From NCBI GenBank assembly GCA_023421395.1, contig JAEZTL010000046.1:1-26125 (forward strand): a DNA stretch of 26,125 nucleotides, given 5' to 3'. Below are positions 1-7,345 of this stretch, piece by piece. This DNA comes from Bacillota bacterium (lineage in GTDB: Bacteria > Bacillota > Clostridia > Christensenellales > Aristaeellaceae). The notes below the pieces were generated by a model, which saw only the letters and a list, made by a program, of their open reading frames with translations, did no database searches and was not told where the DNA came from. The translations under genes and the position numbers were made by a program. The stretch's first letter is position 1, and every line of letters starts with the position of its first letter.

Positions 1-797
1 CGTTCCAGGGTCTCGATCATCTCGCCGAGTGCCACGGTGCGGCTCTCGCCCAGGTTGAATACGCCATAGCGGCCAGGCTGATCCGTCCAGTTCAGCGCGC
101 GGACAACGCCGTCCACGATGTCGTCGATGTAGGTGTAGTCCCTTCGGGTGGTGCCGTCGCCATAGACGGGGATGGGCTCGCCGCGCATCATCAGGTTTGC
201 AAACTTCGTGATGGCCAGGTCCGGCCGCTGCCTGGGTCCGTAGACGGTGAAGAACCGGAGACAGGCGCATTGAAGGCCCTTCAGGTGGTGCCAGGTGTGC
301 GCCGCCAGTTCCCCCGCCTTTTTGGTGGCGGCGTAGGGCGAAATCGGGTGGTCCACCGGATCGGCTTCGGAAAAGGGCACTTTTTCATTGTCACCGTAAA
401 CCGACGAGGAGGACGCGAACACCAGCCGCATTGCGCCCCAGGAGGCCATGGCCTCCATCAGCCGCACGGTGCCCATCAGGTTAACGTCGAAGTATTCCTC
501 CGGATGCTCGATGGACGGGCGCACCCCGGCGCAGGCCGCCAGGTGGATCACCGCTTCGGGCCGGAAGGATTCAAACGCCAGCCGGAGCGCCTCGCCGTCC
601 CGGATATCGGCTTCGCACACCGCGAAGCGCCCGTCCGGAAAGGCGCGGTACACCGCCTTGACGTTTTGCCGCTTGACCAGCGGATCGTAAAAATCATTGA
701 AACTATCCAGCGCCAGCACGCGGTCGCCACGCCGAAGCAGCGCCTCCGACACGTGCGAACCGATGAAGCCCGCGCCGCCGGTGACCAGAACCCGCAT
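1..797 (-). CDS. NAD-dependent UDP-sugar epimerase, UDP-glucuronate 4-epimerase-like (3' end outside window)
   Basis: An extended short-chain dehydrogenase that most likely interconverts a UDP-sugar (UDP-glucuronate/UDP-galacturonate type) for surface polysaccharide synthesis. Seen: the Rossmann motif TGGAGFIG at residues 6-13, a DSFNDFYDP segment at 31-39 typical of the UDP-glucuronate epimerase branch, the serine run ending SSVYG near 129-135, the catalytic YAATK (Tyr155, Lys159) and a RFFTVYGPRQRPD block at 181-193. 265 residues are in the window; the family is usually about 310-330, so roughly 50 C-terminal residues are missing only because the window ends. The ATG at 797 follows AAGGGGG at good spacing. 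It is divergent from fucI with its own promoter. The family is certain; the exact UDP-sugar is inferred. Confidence 0.88.
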   Translation of the reverse strand, partial: MRVLVTGGAGFIGSHVSEALLRRGDRVLALDSFNDFYDPLVKRQNVKAVYRAFPDGRFAVCEADIRDGEALRLAFESFRPEAVIHLAACAGVRPSIEHPEEYFDVNLMGTVRLMEAMASWGAMRLVFASSSSVYGDNEKVPFSEADPVDHPISPYAATKKAGELAAHTWHHLKGLQCACLRFFTVYGPRQRPDLAITKFANLMMRGEPIPVYGDGTTRRDYTYIDDIVDGVVRALNWTDQPGRYGVFNLGESRTVALGEMIETLE

Positions 798-829
798 GAG
801 CGTTCCCCCTTTCGCGTTTGGGCCCTGCC

Positions 830-858
830 ATTATACCATAGCTGAAAAGTGTGGTAAA
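830..858 (-). promoter_or_regulatory. Promoter of the epimerase gene
   Basis: On the minus strand, TTTACC (853-858) and TATAAT (830-835) are 17 bp apart, and TGG directly before the -10 box makes an extended -10. The start codon lies about 33 bases downstream of the -10 box. This is a sigma-A type reading from consensus only. Confidence 0.6.
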
Positions 859-964
859 GCGCGCGAAACCGAACATGTGTTTAGTCCCTTGCGCGTTTTG
901 CGTTAAGTTCTCGGGCCGTGCGGGGTTGAAAAAGTTTCTACATACTCCGGTTAAGATTATTCGA

Positions 965-993
965 TTGCGAAACCCGCAGGGTTGGGATATAAT
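965..993 (+). promoter_or_regulatory. Promoter of fucI
   Basis: TTGCGA (965-970) and a perfect TATAAT (988-993) are 17 bp apart. Transcription would start near 1000 and give a leader of about 45 bases. That leader contains a 6-bp hairpin (CGCGCC/GGCGCG, 1012-1026) just before the AGGAGG ribosome site at 1032-1037. No obvious operator is seen. Confidence 0.65.
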
Positions 994-1044
994 AGTAGAC
1001 GGTGGATTTCACGCGCCGTTGGCGCGCTTTCAGGAGGTAGAAAC

Positions 1045-2871
1045 ATGGCGAATCCCAGCGCATTCCCTTTGAACAAACCGGTCAACCACTACGTAGGCGC
1101 GCTGCCCAAGATCGGCATCCGCCCCTGCATCGACGGCCGCCGCCGCGGTGTGCGCGAAAGCCTTGAGGATCAGACCATGACCCTGGCCAAGGCTGCCGCC
1201 GACTTTTTGACCAAAAACCTCCGCCATCCCTCGGGCCTTCCGGTGGAGTGCGTGATCGCCGACACCACCATCGGCCGGGTGGCCGAGGCCGCCGCGTGCG
1301 CGGACAAGTTCTCCCGGGAGAACGTTGGCGTATCGATCACCGTCACGCCCTGCTGGTGCTACGGTTCCGAGACGATGGACATGGATCCCCTTACACCCAA
1401 GGCCGTCTGGGGCTTTAACGGCACCGAGCGCCCCGGCGCGGTCTATCTGGCGGCGGTGCTGGCCGCCCACGCCCAGAAGGGCGTGCCGGCTTTCGGCATC
1501 TACGGCCACGACGTGATGGACGGCAAGGACTCGGACAAGATTCCCGCCGACGTGGGCGAAAAGCTGTTGCGCTTTGCCAAGGCGGGCTTGGCGGTGGCTT
1601 CCATGCGGGGTAAGAGCTACTTGTCGATGGGCGGCACCTCGATGGGCATCGCGGGCTCCATCGTGAACCCGGAGCTCCTCGAAAAGTGGCTGGGCATGCG
1701 CAGCGAGTCCGTGGACTCGTCGGAATTCATCCGCCGCTGGGAAGAGGGCATCTTTGACCCGGTCGAGTTTGAAAAGGCCAAAAAGTGGGTCAAGGAAAAC
1801 GTCACGCTGGGCTGGGACAAGAACCCGCCCGCCGAGCAGCACACCGCCGAATACAAGGAGTGGGCGCTGGATACCAACATCAAGATGACCATGATCGCCC
1901 GCGATATGATGATCGGCAACCCGCGGCTGGCCGAGCTGGGCTTTGAGGAAGAAGCCGTGGGCCACAACGCCATCCTGTCCGGCTTCCAGGGCCAGCGCCA
2001 GTGGAACGACCACTTCCCCAACGGCGACTTCCTGGAGTCCATCCTCTCCTCCAGTTTTGACTGGAACGGCATCCGCGAGCCGCTGCCGGTGGCCACCGAG
2101 AACGACCACCTGAACGGCCTGGCGATGCTTTTCGGCAAGCTGCTGTCCTGCACTGCCTCCGGCTTTGCCGATGTGCGTACCTACTGGAGCCCCGACGCCA
2201 TCGAGCGCGTCACCGGTTGGAAGCCCGACGGCCAGGCCAAGGACGGCGTCATTCACCTGATCAACTCCGGCGCCGTGTGCCTGGACGCGAGCGGCGAGTG
2301 CAAGGACGCGGATGGCAAGCCCGCCATGAAGCCCTGGTGGGACATCAAGCCTGAGGAAGCCGCGGCGTGCCTCGACGCCACCCAATACTGCTACGCGGAT
2401 CTGGGCTACTTCCGCGGCGGCGGATACTCCAGCCACCTGCTCACCAAGGGCGGCATGCCCATCACCATGACCCGGCTGAACCTGGTGGACGGCTTGGGCC
2501 CGGTGCTGCAGATTGCCGAGGGCTGGTCTGTGGAGCTGCCCGCCCACGTCCACAAGACGCTGGATGAGCGCACCGACCCCACCTGGCCCACCACCTGGTT
2601 CGCGCCCAGGCTCACCGGCACCGACGCCTTCACCGACGTCTACTCCGTCATGAACAACTGGGGCGCCAACCATGGCGCGTTCAACTACGGCCATATCGGC
2701 GCGGACCTGATCACGCTGTGCGCCATGCTGCGCATCCCGGTCTGCATGCACAACGTGCCAGAGGGCAAGATCTTCCGGCCCAGCACCTGGAACGCCTTCG
2801 GCACCAAGGACCGCGAAGGCGCCGACTATCGCGCCTGCCAGGTTCTCGGGCCCCTCTACGGCCGCAAGTAA
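1045..2871 (+). CDS. fucI: L-fucose isomerase
   Basis: Converts L-fucose to L-fuculose in the cytoplasm, the first step of fucose breakdown; family members also accept D-arabinose. The 608-residue protein aligns by eye along its whole length with E. coli FucI. KIGIRPCIDGRRRGVRES is at 22-39 and TPCWCYGSETMDMDP at 101-115. The Mn-binding and catalytic residues map to Glu352, Asp376 and His543, each exactly 15 beyond E. coli Glu337, Asp361 and His528. The start is the ATG at 1045, seven bases after AGGAGG; an in-frame upstream ATG at 982 lies inside the promoter and cannot be used. The gene stands alone: no fuculokinase, aldolase or mutarotase is adjacent, although a sugar importer follows under a separate promoter. 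Fucose uptake by that importer is inference. Confidence 0.97.
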   Translation: MANPSAFPLNKPVNHYVGALPKIGIRPCIDGRRRGVRESLEDQTMTLAKAAADFLTKNLRHPSGLPVECVIADTTIGRVAEAAACADKFSRENVGVSITVTPCWCYGSETMDMDPLTPKAVWGFNGTERPGAVYLAAVLAAHAQKGVPAFGIYGHDVMDGKDSDKIPADVGEKLLRFAKAGLAVASMRGKSYLSMGGTSMGIAGSIVNPELLEKWLGMRSESVDSSEFIRRWEEGIFDPVEFEKAKKWVKENVTLGWDKNPPAEQHTAEYKEWALDTNIKMTMIARDMMIGNPRLAELGFEEEAVGHNAILSGFQGQRQWNDHFPNGDFLESILSSSFDWNGIREPLPVATENDHLNGLAMLFGKLLSCTASGFADVRTYWSPDAIERVTGWKPDGQAKDGVIHLINSGAVCLDASGECKDADGKPAMKPWWDIKPEEAAACLDATQYCYADLGYFRGGGYSSHLLTKGGMPITMTRLNLVDGLGPVLQIAEGWSVELPAHVHKTLDERTDPTWPTTWFAPRLTGTDAFTDVYSVMNNWGANHGAFNYGHIGADLITLCAMLRIPVCMHNVPEGKIFRPSTWNAFGTKDREGADYRACQVLGPLYGRK

Positions 2872-2887
2872 TCCATAAATCGTTTTC

Positions 2888-2921
2888 GGGCCGCCGCGCC
2901 ATTTTTTGTGCTCGGTGGCCC
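2888..2921 (+). terminator. Weak terminator after fucI
   Basis: A 9-bp stem, GGGCCGCCG (2888-2896) with CGGTGGCCC (2913-2921) including one G-U pair, around a 16-base T-rich loop. Only TTT follows, so efficiency is doubtful. Confidence 0.35.
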
Positions 2922-3082
2922 TTTCCATCCCCTGAAAAAGCGCCGGGCTCGGGTTGGCGCGGTGCCGTATCGAAGGAAAAGCAGGGAATAACGGCGCGGA
3001 AGGCAAAAATCGGGGGTTGCGCCTCACCCGGCTCCTGCCGGAAGTTCCGTAAAATAATCGTCTGCATGCTGAAAAAAAGGAC

Positions 3083-3111
3083 TTGACGAAATCGTTTTCG
3101 ACGGCTACAAT
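3083..3111 (+). promoter_or_regulatory. Promoter of the sugar ABC transporter operon
   Basis: TTGACG (3083-3088), a 17-bp spacer and TACAAT (3106-3111) form a near-consensus sigma-A promoter. The spacer is largely occupied by a palindromic LacI-type operator (3087-3100), so a bound repressor would block polymerase directly. The predicted start is near 3118. Confidence 0.75.
3087..3100 (+). promoter_or_regulatory. LacI-family operator (or cre-like site) inside the promoter
   Basis: CGAAATCGTTTTCG has the form CGAAA-N-CG-N-TTTCG with the central CG typical of LacI/GalR-family operators, and resembles a CcpA cre core. It sits exactly between the -35 and -10 boxes. A near copy, ATAAATCGTTTTCG (12 of 14 identical), lies at 2875-2888. 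No LacI-type regulator is encoded in the window, so the identity of the repressor is unknown. Confidence 0.6.
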
Positions 3112-3122
3112 TTAAGCATATT

Positions 3123-3144
3123 CACATGATTTATTAATCATGTG
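3123..3144 (+). repeat. Perfect 9-bp inverted repeat in the transporter leader
   Basis: CACATGATT (3123-3131) and AATCATGTG (3136-3144) around TATT. It begins about 5 bases after the predicted transcription start and ends 7 bases before the AGGAGGTG ribosome site (3152-3159). It may be a second protein operator or an mRNA hairpin near the ribosome site. Confidence 0.7.
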
Positions 3145-3169
3145 GAAAATCAGGAGGTGCTAAGGATCA

Positions 3170-4507
3170 ATGAAGAAGACTTTGGCGTTTACCCTGTGCC
3201 TTGCGATGACCCTGACCATGCTGCTGGGCGGCATTTCCGTTTCGGCGGAATCCAAGGGCGTCATCAACCTCTACACCTTCACCGATGAAGTGCCCAAGAT
3301 GCTCGACCGGTACATCGCGATGAACCCGGATTTCGGCTACACGATCAACGCCACGATCATCGCCACCACCGACGGCCTGTATCAGCCCGCGCTGGACCAG
3401 GCGCTGGCGGCCGGCGGCGCGGACGCGCCCGACATGTACTGCGCGGAGTCCGCGTTCGTGCTGAAGTACACCCAGGGCGACATGTCCAGCTACGCGGCCA
3501 CCTATGAGGACCTGGGCATTGATGTGGCGGCCGCCACCAAGGCCGCGGACATCGCCCAGTACACCATCGACATCGGCACCCGCCCCGCAGACGGCAAGCT
3601 GGTGGGCCTGGGCTATCAGGCCACGGGCGGCGCGTTCATCTATCGCCGCTCCATCGCCAAGGACGTCTTTGGCACCGACGATCCGGCCACCATCGCCGAA
3701 AAAGTCGGCCCCGGCTGGGACAAGTTTTTTGAGGCGGCGGCGGCGCTGAAGGCCAAGGGCTACGGCATCGTCTCCGGAGACGGCGACATCTGGCACGCGG
3801 TCGAGAACAGCTCCGAAAAGGGCTGGATCGTGGACGGCAAGCTGACCATCGATCCCTCCCGCGAAGCGTTCCTGGACCTGTCCAAAAAGCTCAAGGACAA
3901 CGGCTACCACAATGACACCCGCGACTGGACCGACGCCTGGTACGCCGACATGAAGGGCATCGGCACGCAGCCGGTCTTTGGCTTCTTCGGCCCCGCCTGG
4001 CTGATCAACTACGTCATGGCCGGCAACTCCGGCGGCACCAAGGCCGGCGAAGGCACTTATGGCGACTGGGCGGTCTGCAATCCGCCGGTGGGCTTCTTCT
4101 GGGGCGGCACCTGGGTGCTGGCCAACAAGGATTCCGAGAAGAAGGAAGCCGTCGCCAAGCTGATCGACTGGATCACCCTCGAGTGCGACGACAAGGGCCT
4201 GCAGTACTACTGGGCCAACGGCACCCTGAACGGCGAGGGCGGCACCAAGGACACCGTCGCCTCCGGCACCGTGATGGCCATGTCCAACGGCACGCTGGAC
4301 TTCCTGGGCGGCCAGAACATGTTTGACGTGTTTGTGCCGGCCAACCAGTTCGCCAACGGCAAGAACCTGACCCAGTACGATGAGACCATCAACAACATCT
4401 GGCGCGATCAGGTCCGGCAGTACACCGCCGGCAACATCAGCCGCGACGAAGCGATCGCCGCGTTCAAGCAGTCCGTCGCCGACCAGCTCGGCATCGACGC
4501 CGCCTGA
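3170..4507 (+). CDS. Carbohydrate ABC transporter, extracellular solute-binding protein (family 1)
   Basis: Captures a sugar or oligosaccharide outside the cell and delivers it to the two permeases encoded next. 445 residues, usual for the family. The N-terminus is a clear signal peptide: MKK, a hydrophobic core, and a likely signal peptidase I site after SVSA near residue 26. Unlike most Gram-positive binding proteins it has no lipobox; the only nearby Cys (10) follows FTL inside the core. The mature part starts VINLYTFTDEVPKMLDRY, the usual first strand and helix, and has a Trp-rich C-terminal half (DTRDWTDAWYADM; GGTWVLANKD). The ATG at 3170 follows AGGAGGTG. First gene of a LacI-operator operon. 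The substrate is not readable; the nearby fucI suggests fucose or a fucosylated glycan. Confidence 0.9.
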   Translation: MKKTLAFTLCLAMTLTMLLGGISVSAESKGVINLYTFTDEVPKMLDRYIAMNPDFGYTINATIIATTDGLYQPALDQALAAGGADAPDMYCAESAFVLKYTQGDMSSYAATYEDLGIDVAAATKAADIAQYTIDIGTRPADGKLVGLGYQATGGAFIYRRSIAKDVFGTDDPATIAEKVGPGWDKFFEAAAALKAKGYGIVSGDGDIWHAVENSSEKGWIVDGKLTIDPSREAFLDLSKKLKDNGYHNDTRDWTDAWYADMKGIGTQPVFGFFGPAWLINYVMAGNSGGTKAGEGTYGDWAVCNPPVGFFWGGTWVLANKDSEKKEAVAKLIDWITLECDDKGLQYYWANGTLNGEGGTKDTVASGTVMAMSNGTLDFLGGQNMFDVFVPANQFANGKNLTQYDETINNIWRDQVRQYTAGNISRDEAIAAFKQSVADQLGIDAA

Positions 4508-4526
4508 TTCCATATAGCCTGACCAT

Positions 4527-4558
4527 GCGCGGGCGGACGGATTTCCGTCCGCCCGCGC
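4527..4558 (+). terminator. Strong intercistronic hairpin after the binding-protein gene
   Basis: A perfect 15-bp GC-rich stem (4527-4541 with 4544-4558) with a nominal TT loop and no T-run after it. In binding-protein-dependent transporter operons such hairpins protect the upstream message and reduce read-through, giving more binding protein than permease. I read it as attenuating rather than fully terminating. Confidence 0.65.
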
Positions 4559-4594
4559 GATCGGACCCTTAACCACACCTGAGGGGGGAGAGCC

Positions 4595-5584
4595 ATGCAT
4601 GGAGGCGGCAAGCGGGTTAAAAGCGTCAGCTACGCCAAATACGGCTATATCTTCAGCATACCGTTCATCCTGACGTTTCTCTTTTTTTCGCTGTACCCCA
4701 CGATTTTTACGGCCGTCATCGGCTTTACGGACTTTAAGGGCGTCACGACGCAGACCTTTCATTTTCTGAAAGATCCATTCGCGAATTTCGCGAGTGTGCT
4801 CAATAACGGGACTTTTCAAAATTCGCTGAAAAATACGCTCATCATCTGGATCATCAACTTTATTCCTCAGATCGGCCTGGCGCTGCTGCTCACGGCCTGG
4901 TTCACCAGCCGCAGCCGCACAATCCGCGGACAGGGCGCCTTCAAAGTGATGTTCTATCTGCCCAATATCATCACAGCGGCCACGGTGGCCATCCTTTACG
5001 CCTCGATCTTTGGCTACCCGGTGGGACCCGTCAACGATATTCTGACGTCGCTGCACCTGCTGGAGGGCCCCTTTGACTTTTCCACCAGTCCCTGGGCGGC
5101 GAAGCTGGTGGTGGCATTCATCCAGTTCTGGATGTGGTACGGCTACACCACGATCATCCTGATTTCGGGCGTGCTGGGCATCAACCCGGAGCTGTTCGAA
5201 TCCGCCGCCATCGACGGCGCCTCCCCTTCGCAGACGTTCTTCCGCATCACGCTGCCTTGCATGCGCACGATCCTCCTGTTTACGCTGATCACAAGCCTCA
5301 TCGGCGGCCTGAACATGTTTGACATCCCCAAACTTTACATCTGGAACGGCGGGCCCGCCAACGAGACGATGACCACCAGCGTCTTCATCTACGCGCAGGC
5401 CTTCAGCGGCGCTTACCTGTATAACCGCGCGGCCGCCGCCAGCATGCTCATGTTTGTGATCATTGCAGTGCTTTCGGCGTTCGTATTTTTCCTGATGCGC
5501 GACCCCTATGAGGTTCGCATGAGAAAGCAGCTGCGCCGCCAGAAGCGGATGGCGCGCCGGGCGGGAAAGGAGAAGATGGCATGA
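4595..5584 (+). CDS. Carbohydrate ABC transporter permease (MalF/UgpA-like)
   Basis: Inner-membrane channel subunit of the sugar importer, 329 residues. It has a positive N-terminus followed by a first membrane span (about 19-42), further hydrophobic spans near 80-101, 116-140, 168-194 and 217-240, and a last one near 285-308, consistent with six spans. The cytoplasmic EAA loop that docks the ATPase reads ESAAIDGAS at about 202-210. The ATG follows GAGGGGGGAGAGCC. The last four bases (ATGA) overlap the start of the second permease, so the two are translationally coupled. An Arg/Lys-rich C-terminal tail (RMRKQLRRQKRMARRAGK) is cytoplasmic. No ATPase is encoded in the operon; a shared MsmX/MsmK-type ATPase is the usual partner. 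Confidence 0.93.
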   Translation: MHGGGKRVKSVSYAKYGYIFSIPFILTFLFFSLYPTIFTAVIGFTDFKGVTTQTFHFLKDPFANFASVLNNGTFQNSLKNTLIIWIINFIPQIGLALLLTAWFTSRSRTIRGQGAFKVMFYLPNIITAATVAILYASIFGYPVGPVNDILTSLHLLEGPFDFSTSPWAAKLVVAFIQFWMWYGYTTIILISGVLGINPELFESAAIDGASPSQTFFRITLPCMRTILLFTLITSLIGGLNMFDIPKLYIWNGGPANETMTTSVFIYAQAFSGAYLYNRAAAASMLMFVIIAVLSAFVFFLMRDPYEVRMRKQLRRQKRMARRAGKEKMA

Positions 5585-6435
5585 CCACCAAAGCATCCGC
5601 CCCCAAAAAGAGGAGCAGGCTGAACGTCGTCATCTACGCCGTGTGCATCCTGCTGGCCATCCTGAGCCTTTTGCCCTTCTGGATCATGATCGTCAACGCC
5701 ACTCGGTCTACCTATCAGATCCAGCAGCACGCGATTTCGCTGATCCCCTCCGAATACCTGATGGGAAACCTCAAGGTGCTCACGGGGAAGATATTCAACC
5801 CCGCGACCGGCTTTCTAAATTCCCTCATCGTGTCCACCGGCGCAACGGTCTGCGCGGTTTACTTCTCCACCCTCACCGCCTACGCGCTCATCGCCTATGA
5901 CTGGCGGCTGCGCCAGCCCTTCTTCACGATGATCCTGGCGGTCATGATGATCCCCACCCAGGTAATCTCCATCGGGTTTTATCAGTTCATGTACCGCATC
6001 GGGATGACCAACAACCTCCTGGCGCTGATCCTGCCCAATATCGCCGCGCCTATGACGGTGTTCTTCATGCGGCAATACATGCTGCCGTCGTTGAGCCTGG
6101 ATATCGTGGCCTCCGCGCGCATTGACGGTGCGGGCGAGTTCAAGACATTCAACCGCATCGTGCTGCCCATTATGAAACCGGCGCTGGCAACCCAGGCCAT
6201 CTTCACCTACGTGAACACCTGGAACAGCCTGTTTTTGCCGATGATCCTGCTGACCAAGAAGGAAAAATACACCATGCCCATCATGGTCAGCCTCTTGAAG
6301 GGGGACATTTACAAGACGGAGTACGGCGCCGTGTATCTGGCGCTGGCAATGTCGGTGCTCCCGCTTCTGGTCGTATACTTCATCCTGTCCAAGTACATCA
6401 TCGCGGGCGTGGCTCTGGGTTCGGTCAAAGAGTGA
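5581..6435 (+). CDS. Carbohydrate ABC transporter permease (MalG/UgpE-like)
   Basis: Second channel subunit, 284 residues, pairing with the preceding permease. The N-terminus has a basic stretch and a span near 15-38, with later spans near 82-105, 114-138, 143-166, 203-222 and 252-276. The EAA motif region reads DIVASARIDGAGE at about 174-186. The start ATG overlaps the stop of the previous gene (ATGA) and has AAAGGAGA just upstream; the stop overlaps the start of the next gene (TGATG). Expression therefore follows the upstream permease. The end VALGSVKE resembles the usual MalG-type G-A-V-K-G terminus. Confidence 0.94.
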   Translation: MTTKASAPKKRSRLNVVIYAVCILLAILSLLPFWIMIVNATRSTYQIQQHAISLIPSEYLMGNLKVLTGKIFNPATGFLNSLIVSTGATVCAVYFSTLTAYALIAYDWRLRQPFFTMILAVMMIPTQVISIGFYQFMYRIGMTNNLLALILPNIAAPMTVFFMRQYMLPSLSLDIVASARIDGAGEFKTFNRIVLPIMKPALATQAIFTYVNTWNSLFLPMILLTKKEKYTMPIMVSLLKGDIYKTEYGAVYLALAMSVLPLLVVYFILSKYIIAGVALGSVKE

Positions 6436-7085
6436 TGAAGGGCGAGCTTGCGATCTTTTGGGGCGGGCTGAAGCGGGCGCTCGGCAAGGCGGCGGACCTA
6501 ATCCTCCTCAATTTTCTGGTGGCCCTCTGCTGCGCCCCGGTGGTCACCGCGGGCGCGTCCTGGGCCGCCGGTTATGCGTCGCTGATGCGCATCGCCCGCG
6601 GGGAGGACCAGGGTATGCCGCTGAAGCCCTTCTTTCTGGACTTCCGCAAGACGTTCCGCCAGGCGACGGCCGCCTGGCTGATGCTCCTATTGTGCCTTGC
6701 GATTCTCGCCGGGGACTACTACTACGCGGCGTACGTCGCCAGCCCCGTCAACCGATTTTTCCTCGTATTCTCCATCGCGCTGGCGGCGGTGCTGCTGTCG
6801 GCGGCGACGTGGCTCTTCCCGCTGATCGCGCGGTATGAAAACGCGCTGCCTGCCCACATCAAAAATTCGTTTCTGATGGCGGTGGCGGCGCTGCCCCGGA
6901 CGGCGGCGGCGCTTGCGGTCCAGATTCTCTTTCTGGCGCTGCCGCTTGTGTTTCCGGACGTGTTCATGTACCTCGGCTGGATCTGGGTGCTCTGGGGCTT
7001 TACGCTGCCAATGTACCTGACGGTGCTGATGTACCGGAAGCGGCTGGGGAACGAGCCCCGGGAGAAGAACCCGGAGGAAGACTGA
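6435..7085 (+). CDS. YesL-like DUF624 membrane protein
   Basis: A 216-residue membrane protein of the DUF624/YesL family, commonly found beside CUT1 sugar importers in Firmicutes; its biochemical role is not established. Seen: FWGGLKRALGKAADLILLNF at the N-terminus leading into the first span (near 18-40), then spans near 76-98, 103-124, 146-168 and 176-200. I chose the ATG at 6435, which shares a base with the stop of the permease (TGATG), over a GTG three bases upstream. Position as last gene of the importer operon suggests an accessory role in transporter assembly or sensing; this is inference. Confidence 0.85.
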   Translation: MKGELAIFWGGLKRALGKAADLILLNFLVALCCAPVVTAGASWAAGYASLMRIARGEDQGMPLKPFFLDFRKTFRQATAAWLMLLLCLAILAGDYYYAAYVASPVNRFFLVFSIALAAVLLSAATWLFPLIARYENALPAHIKNSFLMAVAALPRTAAALAVQILFLALPLVFPDVFMYLGWIWVLWGFTLPMYLTVLMYRKRLGNEPREKNPEED

Positions 7086-7130
7086 AACCAATCCAAAACA
7101 ATAATGATTCGTCGAGGTGGGTCTATTTGC

Positions 7131-7200
7131 GCGAAGCGGTGTCGCCTGTCGCTCAGCGCTGCATTTCACGCCGAAGGCGTATCCCGAAGGGCCGCTTCGC
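7131..7200 (+). other. Structured intergenic segment
   Basis: GCGAAGCGG (7131-7139) pairs with CCGCTTCGC (7192-7200), enclosing the hairpins ACGCC-GAA-GGCGT (7168-7180) and CCC-GAA-GGG (7183-7191). No good reading frame or promoter is seen. It could be a structured 3' region of the transporter message, a small RNA or a decayed repeat. Confidence 0.35.
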
Positions 7201-7276
7201 TTTGGCGCCTTGTTCCGCATCAAATATCCTTCCCTCTTTGAAATCATGAATATTTTTACTTGGTCTGAATATGAAC

Positions 7277-7305
7277 GGGGGCTCCGCGCTTTGCGCGGAG
7301 CCCCC
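7277..7305. terminator. Terminator between the convergent DUF624 and arr genes
   Basis: A perfect 13-bp stem, GGGGGCTCCGCGC (7277-7289) with its complement (7293-7305), around TTT. It lies between converging genes and can act on both strands. It lacks a long T-run (GAAATTTA follows on the plus strand), so its strength rests on the stem. Confidence 0.6.
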
Positions 7306-7345
7306 GAAATTTACGCCATGCCGGGATGCTGCGGACATCGAGCCG

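Larger units (their letters stand above)
2872..3169. other. fucI to transporter intergenic region (298 bp)
   Basis: No credible gene. It holds, in order, a LacI-like distal site (2875-2888), a weak terminator (2888-2921), about 150 bp with nothing recognised except a small CCGGC/GCCGG hairpin near 3028, then the transporter promoter with its operator (3083-3111) and a perfect inverted repeat in the leader (3123-3144). Confidence 0.6.

Noticed and set aside
1030..3027. A 665-codon open frame on the minus strand opposite fucI
   Set aside because: It is the GC-rich mirror of a certain gene: fucI aligns end to end with its family, while the mirror product is Gly/Ala/Val/His-rich without any recognisable domain.
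3167..5596. An 809-codon open frame on the minus strand across the binding-protein and permease genes
   Set aside because: It crosses two certain genes and an intercistronic hairpin, has no ribosome site and has shadow-type composition.
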